Part shown: one piece after another, positions 53,788-62,670 of the stretch
How positions within the stretch are numbered: the stretch's first letter is position 1
How the letters are laid out: each line of letters starts with the position of its first letter
Source: Gammaproteobacteria bacterium MFB021
GTDB taxonomy: Bacteria > Pseudomonadota > Gammaproteobacteria > Pseudomonadales > Halomonadaceae
Length of the DNA: 64,000 nt
Direction: 5' to 3'
NCBI GenBank assembly: GCA_000737985.1
Contig: JNVT01000006.1
Span: forward strand, 1 to 64,000
The notes under the pieces: generated by a model
Told to the model about the DNA's origin: nothing
What the model saw: the letters and a program-made list of their open reading frames with translations, nothing else
Database searches by the model: none
Translations under genes and position numbers: made by a program

Positions 53788-54732
53788 ATGAAACGACAGT
53801 CGCTACTGCTGGCCTTCGCCGGCGCCAGCCTGAGCCTCAGCGCCGCCACCCAGGCGGCGGTGCCGGAAAGCTGCCAGAGCGTGCACTTTGCCGAGGTCGG
53901 CTGGACCGATATTCAGGCCACTACCGCGCTCACCAGCGTGGTGCTCGAGGGGCTGGGCTATCAGCCGTCTTCCGACACCGTCTCCGTGCCGGTGGCCTAT
54001 GCCGGGATGAAGAACGGCGATTTCGACGTCTTCCTGGGTAACTGGATGCCGTCGATGGCATCGATCAGCGACCCTTACATCGAGCGCGGCGAGGTCGAGC
54101 GTCCGCGGGCCAATCTGGAAGGCGCCAAGTACACCCTGGCAGTGCCGCAGTACGTGCTCGATGCCGGCGTCACCTCGGTCAAGGACCTGGACGCCCACGC
54201 CGACCAGTTCGGCCACAAGCTGTTCGGCATCGAAGCCGGCAACGACGGCAACATGATCATCCAGAAGATGATCGACGACGATGCCTACGGGCTGGGCGAC
54301 TGGCAGCTGGTCGACTCCAGCGAGGCCGGCATGCTCGCCGAGCTGAAGGCGCGTACCCGCAACAAGGAGTGGATGGTCTTCCTCGGCTGGGAGCCGCACC
54401 CGATGAACACCAACTTCGACATGGGCTATCTGTCCGGGGCCGATGACTATTTCGGGCCGGACTACGGCGGTGCCACGGTCTACACCAATACCCGCGCCGG
54501 CTACTCCGACGAGTGCACCAACGTTGGCCAGCTGCTCGACAACCTGAGCTTCACCCTGACGATGGAAAACCAGGTGATGGGGGCGATCATGGACGAGGGC
54601 CAGAACGAGAAAGACGCGGCCCGAGCGTGGCTCAAGGCGCATCCGGACACCTTGACGGCATGGCTCGAGGGCGTGACCACGGTGGACGGTCAACCGGGAC
54701 TGCCGGCGGTCAAGCAGTCGCTGGGGCTCTGA
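53788..54732 (+). CDS. choX: Choline-binding ABC transporter periplasmic protein (ChoX/BetX-like)
   Basis: A 314-residue exported protein with a clear signal peptide (MKRQSLLLAFAGASLSLSAATQA, cleaved before AVPES). The mature part matches the ChoX/OpuAC-type choline/betaine-binding family: VHFAEVGWTDIQATTALTS, MKNGDFDVFLGNWMPSM, FGIEAGNDGN and VFLGWEPHPMNTNFDM, supplying the Trp/Tyr cage. No permease or ATPase gene follows, so it is an orphan SBP, as seen for BetX and CaiX in Pseudomonas, feeding a transporter encoded elsewhere. GGGAG lies 7 bases before the ATG. Divergent from betIBA and probably BetI-controlled. Confidence 0.92.
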   Translation: MKRQSLLLAFAGASLSLSAATQAAVPESCQSVHFAEVGWTDIQATTALTSVVLEGLGYQPSSDTVSVPVAYAGMKNGDFDVFLGNWMPSMASISDPYIERGEVERPRANLEGAKYTLAVPQYVLDAGVTSVKDLDAHADQFGHKLFGIEAGNDGNMIIQKMIDDDAYGLGDWQLVDSSEAGMLAELKARTRNKEWMVFLGWEPHPMNTNFDMGYLSGADDYFGPDYGGATVYTNTRAGYSDECTNVGQLLDNLSFTLTMENQVMGAIMDEGQNEKDAARAWLKAHPDTLTAWLEGVTTVDGQPGLPAVKQSLGL

Positions 54733-54750
54733 GCCGGCGCGGCTGATGGC

Positions 54751-54783
54751 GCCGTTCCCGAACCGCTGCGGTTCGGGAACGGC
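54751..54783 (+). terminator. Hairpin after choX
   Basis: A 15-bp perfect stem (54751-54765 with 54769-54783) with a 3-base loop, 18 bases past the stop. No T-run follows. Confidence 0.65.
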
Positions 54784-54815
54784 CGCCGCCATGGCAAGGG
54801 TTTGCGATCAAGGGC

Positions 54816-54844
54816 TTGCGGTCGCGACCCGTCACCGGTATAGT
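54816..54844 (+). promoter_or_regulatory. Sigma-70 promoter of tRNA-Met
   Basis: TTGCGG (54816-54821), a 17-base spacer and TATAGT (54839-54844), 35 bases before the tRNA. A CGTTGCC/GGCAACG hairpin lies in the leader. Confidence 0.65.
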
Positions 54845-54878
54845 GCGCCACCGTTGCCTTACGGCAACGACCCCGGAT

Positions 54879-54955
54879 GGCTACGTAGCTCAGCTGGTTA
54901 GAGCACATCACTCATAATGATGGGGTCCCCTGTTCGAATCAGGGCGTAGCCACCA
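54879..54955 (+). tRNA. tRNA-Met (anticodon CAT)
   Basis: A 77-base cloverleaf with encoded CCA. Acceptor GGCTACG pairs with CGTAGCC, the D-arm holds AGCTCAGCTGGTTAGAGC, the anticodon loop is CT-CAT-AA (CAT at 54913-54915), and the T-loop is TTCGAAT. The GG/CC acceptor end with paired first base and sequence suggest elongator Met rather than initiator. Confidence 0.95.
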
Positions 54956-55087
54956 ACTCCCCCCGCGGTATCCGATCTTTCTCCTGTTCGTTATTGTTCT
55001 CTGCGCGATCTCGTTTGTTGCCGTACGCGATCTTTTGCGCGTTCGCCTCGTGCTGGTGCGGCGTCCTGATGGCTCGCTCCCCACGTA

Positions 55088-56281
55088 TCACGCCTGCAAG
55101 TACTCACCCAGGCGCTGCATGAACGCCTCACCCTGGGCGAGCTGCTCTTCACTGATGAACTCGTCTGGCTGGTGCGCCTGAGCAATGCTGCCGGGGCCAC
55201 AGATGATCGCCTCGAGCCCGGCGTTCTGGAACTGGCCGGCTTCGGTGGCGTAGGCCACCGCCTGGGTCTCGCGCTCGCCCAGCAGATGTCGGCACAGGGC
55301 GATGGCATCACGGTTGTCGCTGCCGGCGAGGCCGGGCACGGTGTGCGTCAGCGGCGTGGTCTCGATGGCGAAGCGTGCATCGCGGGCCTTCAGCTCCTGC
55401 TCCAGGCGTCGGCTGAAGGTGTCGAAGCGCGAGAACACGGCGTCGAAGCCCTGCTCGGGCAGGTGGCGGATCTCCCACTCGAAACTGCACTCCCGGGCCA
55501 TGATGTTGATCGCGGTGCCGCCCTGGATACGGCCGACGTGAAGGCTCGAGTGGGCGACGTTGAAGTCGGCGTTGGTCTCGCCCTCGCTGACCATCTCGGC
55601 CATGATCTCCTCGATGCGGGTGACCAGGCGCGCCGCGACATGGATCGCCGAAATGCCCTGGTCGACCTGGCTGGAGTGCGACTCCACGCCGTGCACCACG
55701 GTCTTGAGCGAGGTGATGCCTTTTTGCTGGGTCACCGGGTGCATCAGCGTCGGCTCGCCCACCACCACCACCGCGGGGCGCGGGAAGTCTGCCACCAGAC
55801 GCTCGATCATGCGCGGTGCGCCGAGGCAGCCGATCTCCTCGTCATAGGAGAACGCCAGCCACACCGGCTTCGATAGTGCTGCCGCCGTCCACTGCGGTAC
55901 TGCAGCCAGGGCGCAGGCGATGAAACCCTTCATGTCGCAGCTGCCGCGGGCGTAAAGCTTGCCGTCTCGGGCGGTCAGGGTGAACGGGTCGCTGCTCCAT
56001 GGCTGGCCATCCACCGGGACTACGTCGGTATGCCCGGAAAGCACCACGCCGCCCTCGACCGCGGGGCCGATACGCGCCAGCAGATTGGACTTGCTGCCAT
56101 CGTCGTTCGCGACGCGCCAGCTCTCCACGCCGTGGGCGGTGAGATAGCGCTCGATGAACTCGATCAGCGCCAGGTTGGAGTGGCGCGAAACGGTATCGAA
56201 GGCGACCAGCTCGGCGAGCATCTCGGTCGCGGTGTAGTGGGTGCGCGGGGCGTGGTTGGTATCCGCGGAAGGTGTCGTCAT
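55088..56281 (-). CDS. argE: M20 family metallopeptidase, acetylornithine deacetylase-like
   Basis: A 397-residue dizinc hydrolase removing an acyl group from an N-acyl amino acid; the classical substrate is N-acetyl-L-ornithine. Metal and catalytic residues are visible: GHTDVVPVDG, RGSCDMKGF, the EE pair in FSYDEEIGCLG, GEPT, and the distal His in GPGSIAQAHQPDEF. The dimerisation domain has GVESHSSQ. The start overlaps the GntR gene stop by 4 bases, third in an operon with a YfcC-type transporter. That context suggests catabolism of an imported N-acylated amino acid instead of, or besides, arginine synthesis. Confidence 0.88.
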   Translation of the reverse strand: MTTPSADTNHAPRTHYTATEMLAELVAFDTVSRHSNLALIEFIERYLTAHGVESWRVANDDGSKSNLLARIGPAVEGGVVLSGHTDVVPVDGQPWSSDPFTLTARDGKLYARGSCDMKGFIACALAAVPQWTAAALSKPVWLAFSYDEEIGCLGAPRMIERLVADFPRPAVVVVGEPTLMHPVTQQKGITSLKTVVHGVESHSSQVDQGISAIHVAARLVTRIEEIMAEMVSEGETNADFNVAHSSLHVGRIQGGTAINIMARECSFEWEIRHLPEQGFDAVFSRFDTFSRRLEQELKARDARFAIETTPLTHTVPGLAGSDNRDAIALCRHLLGERETQAVAYATEAGQFQNAGLEAIICGPGSIAQAHQPDEFISEEQLAQGEAFMQRLGEYLQA

Positions 56282-57030
56282 AGGTCTCTCGTCTCCTCGT
56301 TCTGGTGGCCGCCGGCGCGCTGGCTGAGCGCAGTCAGCTCGCCCATGTAGCGTTCGGCGGCCTGCATGTGGGCATACATCACGGCCTCGGCGCGCTCGGC
56401 GTCGCGGGCATGAAAGGCGTCGATCAGTTCCAGATGATAGTCGTGGCCGTGGTAGTTGATATCGATCCCCGCCAGCGCCGGGTCGTGGTGCTGGGCTGCC
56501 ACCACCTTGAGCAGCAGGCCGTTGAGGAACTCGATCAGAAAGCGCAGCAGCGGGTTGGGCGAGACCGCGGCGAGCAGGTTGTGGAAATCGAGTTCGTCCT
56601 CGCGCTCGGCGACACCGCGCCCCTCCGGGCGCTGGCTGCAGCAGCGCCCGGCGGTGGCGCTCAGGCGTGCCAGCGTGGCGGCATCGAGTAGCGGCGTGAC
56701 CTCGCGGGCGAGCGCCGGCTCCAGCAGCTTGCGCAGGGCGTAGATATTCGCCACCGACAGGTCGCGGCTGAAGCAGAAGTTCCACAACAGCTCGTTGGCG
56801 GTGGATGCACTCACCTCGGTGATACTGGCGCCCCCGCCGGGACCGCTGCGGATCCGGATCAGACCCTGGGTCTCGAGCGACTTCAGCGCCTCACGCAGGG
56901 TCCACTTGCTGGTGTCCAGGCGCGCGCTCAAGGCGGCCTCGCTCTCCAGCCGGGCACCGGGCGGCAGCTCGCCGGAGAGGATGCGCTGGCGCAGCCCCTC
57001 GGCGATCTGATCCGAGCGCTTGCGGCTCAC
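56278..57030 (-). CDS. GntR/FCD-family transcriptional regulator
   Basis: A 250-residue regulator. The N-terminal winged HTH (QIAEGLRQRILSGELPPGARLESEAALSARLDTSKWTLREALKSLETQGLIRI) and the all-helical FCD effector domain with metal-ligand His (DFHNLLAAVS, DYHLELIDAF) are clear. The start is GTG at 57030, in a GTGA overlap with the transporter's stop; the longer open frame is a shadow of the transporter. It probably senses the substrate or product of the operon and represses it. Confidence 0.9.
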   Translation of the reverse strand: MSRKRSDQIAEGLRQRILSGELPPGARLESEAALSARLDTSKWTLREALKSLETQGLIRIRSGPGGGASITEVSASTANELLWNFCFSRDLSVANIYALRKLLEPALAREVTPLLDAATLARLSATAGRCCSQRPEGRGVAEREDELDFHNLLAAVSPNPLLRFLIEFLNGLLLKVVAAQHHDPALAGIDINYHGHDYHLELIDAFHARDAERAEAVMYAHMQAAERYMGELTALSQRAGGHQNEETRDL

Positions 57031-58436
57031 GCCGGCCCCCAGCCGATCGCCACCGCGAAGGCGAGCACCAGCCAACTGAGCAGGAATACCTGGACCAGCA
57101 GCGGGAAGAAGAAGCGCACCCAGCGGTCGTAGGGCACGCGGGCGATCGCCAGCATCGCCAGGGTGCCGCCGGAGGTGGGCACCACCATGTTGGTCAGCCC
57201 GTCTCCGACCTGAAAGGCCAGGATTGCGGTCTGGCGGGTCATGCCGATCAGGTCGGAGAGCGGGATCATGATCGGCATGGTGGCCATGGCCTGGCCGCTG
57301 CCGGAGGGGATGAAGACGTTGATCACCGAGTGCACCAGGGTCATCGCGAGGGTCGAGACCAGCACTGGCAGGCCCGCCAGAGGCTCGGCCAGGGCATGAA
57401 CGATGGTGTCGCCGATATGGCCCTGCTCGATCATCACCTGCAGCGCACGGGCCAAGCCCACCAGCAGCGCGCCGCTGGTCACCGAGGCCGCCCCCTCGAA
57501 GAAGTACTGATTGATGCGTGAAGGCGAGAGCTTGGCCATGGCGCCGATGGCCAGCGCCATGGCCACGAACACGCCGGAGATCTCGTTGATGTACCAGCCG
57601 TGGGCGAAGACCCCGTAGAGCATGATCGCCAGGCCGACGACGAAGGTGGCGAGGACGCGGATATCGGCGGCACGCAGGCGGTAGCTTTCGACCGGCTTGT
57701 CCAGGCTGCCGGCGCGCTCGTCGCGCTCGAGCAGCGAGGTTTCGGCATCCGCTCGCACGCGCTTCAGGTAGCGGCTGGTGTGGTGGGCCAGCAGGGCCAG
57801 CGCGCCCACACAGAGCACGCTGCGCAGCCCGGCGCCGGAGAACAGCGGCAGCTGGGCGATCTGGTCCGAGACGCCGATGGTATAGACGTTGATCGGCGAA
57901 GTGGCGAAGCCGATCCCCACGCCGCCGAGGGCGATGGCGGTGCCGACCAGACGGTCGCCGCCCAGGGCCAAGCCGAGCAGCACTGCCAGCGGGATCAGCG
58001 CAATGTTGTTCTCGTAGCCCACGGCCACGCCGAGCCCGCCGAAGACGAAGGTCATCAGCCATACCAGAGCCGTGGGGCGCTCGCGGCCCAGCCGCCTGAC
58101 CAGAGTGCCGACCAGATCCTCCAACGCGCCGGTCGCCTCCATCACCCGAAACAGCCCGCCACCGATGAACACGATCACGATGACACTGGCCGCGGCGATC
58201 ATACCCAGCGGAATGGCGTGAAAGATCTGAAGCACCGACGGCGCCGGCTGGTCGATCAGGTGGAAGGTGTCGGGGATTACCGCGCTGCGCCCGTTGATCT
58301 CATGACGCTCATAGGTGCCGGCGGGAATGATCTGCGTCAGCAGCCACACCGCGCAGAGCAGGCAGAAAATCAGAATGGCGGGATGAGGGATGCGCTGGTA
58401 CCAGGGCTTGCGGGTCGAGGTATCGCGTGCCGTCAT
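57027..58436 (-). CDS. YfcC/DcuC-superfamily inner-membrane transporter
   Basis: A 469-residue polytopic transporter of the C4_dicarb_anaerob/YfcC group (IPAGTYERHEINGRSAVIPDTFHLI after TM1, GYENNIALIPLAVLLGLALGGDRLVG, and late FIPSGSGQAMATMPIMIPLSDLIGM and GDGLTNMVVPTSGG). Members carry amino acids, peptides or dicarboxylates. AGGAGG is 5 bases before the ATG at 58436, which beats the GTG at 58442. First gene of an operon with GntR and an ArgE-like hydrolase; the substrate is probably an acylated amino acid (inference). Confidence 0.87.
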   Translation of the reverse strand: MTARDTSTRKPWYQRIPHPAILIFCLLCAVWLLTQIIPAGTYERHEINGRSAVIPDTFHLIDQPAPSVLQIFHAIPLGMIAAASVIVIVFIGGGLFRVMEATGALEDLVGTLVRRLGRERPTALVWLMTFVFGGLGVAVGYENNIALIPLAVLLGLALGGDRLVGTAIALGGVGIGFATSPINVYTIGVSDQIAQLPLFSGAGLRSVLCVGALALLAHHTSRYLKRVRADAETSLLERDERAGSLDKPVESYRLRAADIRVLATFVVGLAIMLYGVFAHGWYINEISGVFVAMALAIGAMAKLSPSRINQYFFEGAASVTSGALLVGLARALQVMIEQGHIGDTIVHALAEPLAGLPVLVSTLAMTLVHSVINVFIPSGSGQAMATMPIMIPLSDLIGMTRQTAILAFQVGDGLTNMVVPTSGGTLAMLAIARVPYDRWVRFFFPLLVQVFLLSWLVLAFAVAIGWGPA

Positions 58437-58610
58437 GGGCACCTCCTGAAAGATCTTGTTGTTGTCGTCGCTCTCTGACGGACCGCGGGGCCGGTCAGGG
58501 GTGCTATTGATTATAATGAATAGACGCTAAGCCGGATGCGTGGGGGTGTCAACGCGACGAACCGGAGGCGAGCGAGGGATGAGCAGGGGACGAGCAGGAA
58601 TAGTGCGTGC

Positions 58611-58656
58611 GAGAGTACCCGAGAGAGTGCCCAAGAGAGTGTCCAAGAGAGTGCCC
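58611..58656. repeat. 12-bp tandem repeat
   Basis: GAGAGAGTGCCC-like units (GAGAGTACCC, then three close copies of (G/A)AGAGAGTG(C/T)CC), ending GTGCCC. Lies in noncoding DNA. Confidence 0.75.
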
Positions 58657-58824
58657 GCTCACCGTCCCGTCTCCGGTGGGCGAGGCGCAGGCAGCCGGGA
58701 TAGGGTGGCGTGAGCTTGCGACGGGGCGTGGCGACGCGGGCACTGCCAGGGTCTTCGTGCCCAGCGCATTGATTGCGTTGGGAAATTCAGCACCAGGAAT
58801 TCTCGCCCGATGTGCGATTCGCCC

Positions 58825-58852
58825 TTGACGCCTCGAATCCAGTCCGTATACT
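58825..58852 (+). promoter_or_regulatory. Strong sigma-70 promoter of the tRNA-Asn cluster
   Basis: TTGACG (58825-58830), a 16-base spacer and TATACT (58847-58852), 21 bases before the first tRNA-Asn gene. Confidence 0.85.
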
Positions 58853-58873
58853 ACGCCGCGTGCTGACAGATGT

Positions 58874-58949
58874 TCCCCGATAGCTCAGTTGGTAGAGCAA
58901 ATGACTGTTAATCATTGGGTCACAGGTTCGAGTCCTGTTCGGGGAGCCA
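58874..58949 (+). tRNA. tRNA-Asn (anticodon GTT), copy 1
   Basis: A 76-base cloverleaf with CCA: acceptor TCCCCGA/TCGGGGA, anticodon loop CT-GTT-AA (GTT at 58907-58909), T-loop TTCGAGT. First of three near-identical copies transcribed from the 58825 promoter. Confidence 0.97.
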
Positions 58950-58966
58950 GCACGCGATGAATCCGA

Positions 58967-59042
58967 TCCCCGATAGCTCAGTTGGTAGAGCAAATGACTG
59001 TTAATCATTGGGTCACAGGTTCGAGTCCTGTTCGGGGAGCCA
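58967..59042 (+). tRNA. tRNA-Asn (anticodon GTT), copy 2
   Basis: Identical to copy 1 over the tRNA body, 17 bases downstream of it; CCA encoded. Confidence 0.97.
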
Positions 59043-59073
59043 TCATCGCCCCACATTGCCGGTAACATATCGA

Positions 59074-59149
59074 TCCCCGATAGCTCAGTTGGTAGAGCAA
59101 ATGACTGTTAATCATTGGGTCACAGGTTCGAGTCCTGTTCGGGGAGCCA
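59074..59149 (+). tRNA. tRNA-Asn (anticodon GTT), copy 3
   Basis: Identical to the others, 31 bases downstream of copy 2; CCA encoded. It is followed by a terminator and then by DNA of different character, so its 3' end is a candidate integration site. Confidence 0.97.
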
Positions 59150-59188
59150 TCGATAGGCAAGAAGACTTCCGCTAAGTAGCGCTACCTC

Positions 59189-59229
59189 TGCACTCATCCC
59201 ATATTCCGGCGGATGAGGTGCGGTTTTTT
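59189..59229 (+). terminator. Terminator of the tRNA-Asn cluster
   Basis: TGCAC-T-CATCC pairs with GGATG-AG-GTGC(G), followed by T6 at 59224-59229, 40 bases past the last tRNA. Confidence 0.7.
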
Positions 59230-59298
59230 GCGTTTCAGCAACGGCCTTTTCTAAATGCGGTGTCGGCAGGACCACCACGATAGCCAACCTGGCTGACG

Positions 59299-59335
59299 TG
59301 GGTTTCCGGATTCTCCTCATAGGACTGGAAACCCA
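59299..59335. repeat. Inverted repeat TGGGTTTCC / GGAAACCCA
   Basis: A 9-bp perfect dyad (59299-59307 and 59327-59335), spacer 19, between the tRNA-Asn cluster and the exported cyclophilin-like gene. Function unknown; possibly a terminator or recombination relic. Confidence 0.5.
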
Positions 59336-59418
59336 GCCAACCCTTTATCCCTACTACGCACTGTCACAGCCTGCCCCAGTGTGGCCGGGCGGCTCTTCGA
59401 TGCTGATCGTCCAGAACG

Positions 59419-59886
59419 CTAATCGGCAGATTCGATGGTGATATTGATCGGTCCGCTGCGATCGATGGCAGAAAAATCGGCATCAAACTGCCCCAGCCTG
59501 ACCAGTCCGCTGGCATGCTGGAACCCCTTGCGGAAAATGGCCAAATTGCCCCAGGGCGCATAGTAGGTGATATCACCGGCTACCGGTTTCACCCCCTTTG
59601 AAGCCGTCTCATCCGGCAGACTGCCAGGTAAGTCGGCGATCTTTTCGACACCGCCTCCGAAATCGATCAGTTCAAGGTCAAGCGGCAGCATGTCTGCAAA
59701 GGCGCGACCGGCGGGCGTTTCTTCAAGCGTGGCGGGGATCTGCTGTCCATCGACATCAAAAATGATTTTCATGGCATGGTCCTCCTCTGAGGGTGTGTCG
59801 GACGCCTGCGCAGGCCCCGATGGCAGCATCGCGACAAGGCCGATCGCACAAAGACCGGATCGCAGCATGACAGGAAATGTGGCCAT
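59419..59886 (-). CDS. Exported cyclophilin-like fold protein
   Basis: A 155-residue protein. The N-terminus is a signal peptide (VMLRSGLCAIGLVAMLPSGPAQA). The rest, from MKIIFDVDGQQIPATLEETPAGRAFADMLP on, matches the cyclophilin-like domain (PF18050-type): GDITYYAPWGNLAIFRKG and LVRLGQFD. Such domains are usually cytosolic and of unknown activity; peptidyl-prolyl isomerase activity is not assured. GGGAA lies 6 bases before the ATG at 59886. It is the last gene on its strand before the tRNA-Asn locus and follows two SDR genes. Confidence 0.75.
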   Translation of the reverse strand: MATFPVMLRSGLCAIGLVAMLPSGPAQASDTPSEEDHAMKIIFDVDGQQIPATLEETPAGRAFADMLPLDLELIDFGGGVEKIADLPGSLPDETASKGVKPVAGDITYYAPWGNLAIFRKGFQHASGLVRLGQFDADFSAIDRSGPINITIESAD

Positions 59887-59971
59887 CGTGATTCCCGACG
59901 AGTCGTTGAAGAACATCGGCGGGCGCCAGAGCGCCCGCCGAATCGTGACGGCAAAGTGATACGTGCGTCGC

Positions 59972-60718
59972 TTACAGCGGCTGCGCGGTCGGGCGGTAGA
60001 GGATTTCGTTGATGTCGACATCCTCGGGTTGCGACATCGCGAAAAAGACCGTCCGGGCGAAGGAGTCGGCGGGAATCGCTGCCGACGCATAAAAACCGCC
60101 AATGGCCTCTGAAGATTCGGGATCGGTGATATGGCTCGGCAGTTCGGTGTCGATGGCACCCGGCGAAATGATGGTCGAGCGCAGGTTGTAATCCTTGACC
60201 TCCTGCCGGAATCCTTCACTGATCGCGCGAACGGCATGTTTGGTCGCACAGTAGACGGTACCGGCCGGCGTCACCTTGTGACCGGCGACAGATGACACGT
60301 TGATCAGATGGCCGAATTTCTGCGACTTCATGTGGGGCAGGGCAGCGGCGATGCCATAGAGCGTGCCCTTGATGTTGATGTCTATCATGTTGTCCCACTC
60401 GTCGACCTTGAGCTTTTCGAGCGGGGACTGCTGCATGAGACCGGCGTTGTTGAGCAGTACATCGATCTTGCCATAAGTGGAAACGGCGGTATCGACCAGT
60501 GCCTGCACATCGGCCTGACGGGTGACATCGGCCTTTTGTGCCATGGCCGTGCCACCACTGGCCTGGATCTCATCGACGATGGTTTGCAAACGGTCCATGC
60601 GCCGTGCGCCCAGCACGACGGTAGCACCATGTGCGGCCAGATGACGGGCCGTTGCCTCACCGAGTCCGCTGCTGCCGCCGGTAATGACGACGACCTTGCC
60701 TTTAATATCTTGAGTCAT
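59972..60718 (-). CDS. SDR family oxidoreductase (first)
   Basis: A 248-residue classical short-chain dehydrogenase. NAD(P) loop [21 protein letters not shown] motif, catalytic Ser in INVSSVAG and YCATK (Y-x-x-x-K). It ends [15 protein letters not shown], the YdfG-like or serine-dehydrogenase-like subclass preferring NADP. The substrate is unknown. It lies 98 bases downstream of the second SDR gene on the same strand, within the LysR-linked group. Start at 60718 chosen as [15 protein letters not shown]. Confidence 0.88.
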   Translation of the reverse strand: MTQDIKGKVVVITGGSSGLGEATARHLAAHGATVVLGARRMDRLQTIVDEIQASGGTAMAQKADVTRQADVQALVDTAVSTYGKIDVLLNNAGLMQQSPLEKLKVDEWDNMIDINIKGTLYGIAAALPHMKSQKFGHLINVSSVAGHKVTPAGTVYCATKHAVRAISEGFRQEVKDYNLRSTIISPGAIDTELPSHITDPESSEAIGGFYASAAIPADSFARTVFFAMSQPEDVDINEILYRPTAQPL

Positions 60719-60816
60719 GATGTGATGCTCTCCCGACACTATCTGATAAATGAAAATGATGAATCGTTCTCGTCTGTACGGGCGTATGCCAGGCTTGATG
60801 CATGCCAGATTCCAGC

Positions 60817-61578
60817 CTAGTGGGCGGTGAAACCACCATCGACCGGCAGTGAATGGCCGATGATGAACGTGGACCCCGGCCCGCATAGCCAGACCACGGC
60901 CGAGGCAATTTCCTCGGGTTTACCCAGACGGCCGATCGGCTGCTCGCGCAGAATGTCTTCCAGCGGAAGATCGCCACTCTCGACCATCTTTTGCACCATC
61001 GGCGTATCGATGGTGCCGGGGCAGACAGCATTGACGCGGATGCCCTGAGAGGCATATTCCAGCGCCGTGCTCTTGGTCATGCCGACCACGCCGTGCTTGG
61101 TGCCGTGATAGATCGAACGGCCGGGCAGGCCGACCAGACCGCCCAGCGAAGAGCAGTTGACGATCGCGCCGCTGCCCTGCTTGCGCATCTGCATGAGTTC
61201 ATACTTCATGCAGCACCACACGCCAAACAGGTTGATCGAATTGACCCGGTTAAATTCTTCACTGGTGGCATCGGCGGTCTCGGCAGCCAGGCTTTGAACG
61301 CCCGCGTTATTGAACGCGGCATCGAGACGTCCGTAGGTAGCCACCGTCTGCTCGACGAGATTGGCGACCTGGTCTTCGTTTGCGACATCGCAGAGAATGC
61401 CGGCCACCTCGTGGCCTTCCTGTCTGAGCGTCTCGACGGCTTCATCGAGCGCCTGCTGGCTGATATCGGAAAGCACGACCCGCGCGCCTTCCTCGGCAAA
61501 TGCTCTGGCGGTCGCAAAGCCCATGCCCATGGCGGCGCCGGTGACGAGGGCAACCTTGTGAGTGAAATCGTCTGGCAT
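60817..61578 (-). CDS. SDR family oxidoreductase (second)
   Basis: A 253-residue classical [21 protein letters not shown] (NAD loop), NNAGV, catalytic VNCSSLGG and Y-H-G-T-K, then the C-terminal PVDGGFTAH of the FabG/cyclohexanol-dehydrogenase-like subclass. The substrate is unknown. AAGGA is 9 bases before the ATG at 61578. It is probably co-transcribed with the first SDR. Confidence 0.88.
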   Translation of the reverse strand: MPDDFTHKVALVTGAAMGMGFATARAFAEEGARVVLSDISQQALDEAVETLRQEGHEVAGILCDVANEDQVANLVEQTVATYGRLDAAFNNAGVQSLAAETADATSEEFNRVNSINLFGVWCCMKYELMQMRKQGSGAIVNCSSLGGLVGLPGRSIYHGTKHGVVGMTKSTALEYASQGIRVNAVCPGTIDTPMVQKMVESGDLPLEDILREQPIGRLGKPEEIASAVVWLCGPGSTFIIGHSLPVDGGFTAH

Positions 61579-61779
61579 CGGGCTGTTTCCTTTACGGTTC
61601 GAAAAGAGGGGAAATGAAGCCAAAAGCCTAGAGGCGACGATCGATATTGATAAGCGCAAAAATGCGTTAGGACTTAGTCATTTTGCTCATGAATCGAGTC
61701 GCGAGCTCCATTGATCCAGTCGTCGCCTTCATCGCCCGTGGCGGCACGATAGGCCGTGCCGCCGGACGAGACGCGGATG

Positions 61780-62577
61780 TCAACCCGCGATCAACCCGCG
61801 TGACTCGAACACTGACTTGAACACCGGCATGGCCGAAAACACCTTGGGCCAGCCGGCGTAGAATGCGAGTTGGGTAAGCGTCTCGGAGGCTTCGACCTTC
61901 GACAGCCCGTTATCCATGGCGCGATTGAGATGGAAGGTGACTTGCTCGGGCTGGCCGGCGGCTACCAGGGCGCTGACAGTGACCAGGCTCCGATCTCTCG
62001 CGGCAAGGCCCGGGCGCAGCCATAGATCGAGGAAGAGGGCATCGGTGGTGTACTCGACCACACCTGGGGCGACATCCCCGAAGCGCTCCGCGACCAGTTG
62101 CTGGCGCTTGGCCTCTGCTTCTTCGTCCAGCGGCAAGCGCTGCGCTGGCGTCGCGGGCGATGATGAATTGTCGATGCCTCGCTCGCCGAAGACATCACCC
62201 AGAATCGCCACCGCAGCGGTGGCATTGCCCCAACCGGTGTAGAACGCCAGATGAGTGATGATCTCGGAGAGCTCGTTGGGGGTAACACCGTTGTCCAGTG
62301 CCAGATTGAAATGATAAGGCAGCTCGGCGACCTGCTGCTGGGTGATCAGCGCTGACAGGGTCACGATGCTGCGATCCCTGGGGCTCAGGCCGGCCCGGTG
62401 CCACAGATCACCGATAACCATATCATCGGTGTAATGGGCGAATGCCGGGGAGACACGTTTCATCTCGGCCTCGCTCGGCGCCGGCGAAAAATCCCGGGAC
62501 GATTGGGAGTCTGGCATCTGGCTGCAGGCCGCCAGCAAGCCGAATAGGGGGATCGAGCAAAGACGCTTGGTGCGCAT
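61780..62577 (-). CDS. Carboxymuconolactone decarboxylase family lipoprotein
   Basis: A 265-residue protein with a short N-terminal signal and lipobox-like LLAACS, so a probable lipoprotein. It has two CMD domains (GLSPRDRSIVTLSALI... and GLAARDRSLVTVSALV...), each with a helix ending FYTGW or FYAGW. The AhpD-type CxxC is absent in both, so peroxidase activity by that route is unlikely. CMD proteins are normally cytosolic; export is unusual. It follows the cupin gene by 93 bases. Confidence 0.85.
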   Translation of the reverse strand: MRTKRLCSIPLFGLLAACSQMPDSQSSRDFSPAPSEAEMKRVSPAFAHYTDDMVIGDLWHRAGLSPRDRSIVTLSALITQQQVAELPYHFNLALDNGVTPNELSEIITHLAFYTGWGNATAAVAILGDVFGERGIDNSSSPATPAQRLPLDEEAEAKRQQLVAERFGDVAPGVVEYTTDALFLDLWLRPGLAARDRSLVTVSALVAAGQPEQVTFHLNRAMDNGLSKVEASETLTQLAFYAGWPKVFSAMPVFKSVFESRGLIAG

Positions 62578-62670
62578 GTCGGGGGCTCCAGAAAACGGCG
62601 GTGTGAGAACGGCACGCCACGAGGCCAGTGACGAGTGAGCCGTGGGCTGGCGGTGGGGCGTGCCGCCGGA

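Larger units (their letters stand above)
58437..58873. other. Intergenic region upstream of the transporter operon and tRNA-Asn genes
   Basis: This 437-base divergent gap carries a 12-bp tandem repeat (58611-58656) and the tRNA promoter. An open frame through the repeat is not a gene. Nothing else is visible. Confidence 0.6.

Noticed and set aside
56278-58062. 594-residue fusion of a transporter-like part and GntR
   Set aside because: The N-terminal part is an out-of-frame shadow of the YfcC-type gene; the GTG at 57030 in a GTGA overlap is the natural GntR start.
58787-59068. 93-residue open frame opposite the tRNA-Asn genes
   Set aside because: This SPNRTRTCDP-type peptide is the antisense of tRNA-Asn and a well-known false gene.
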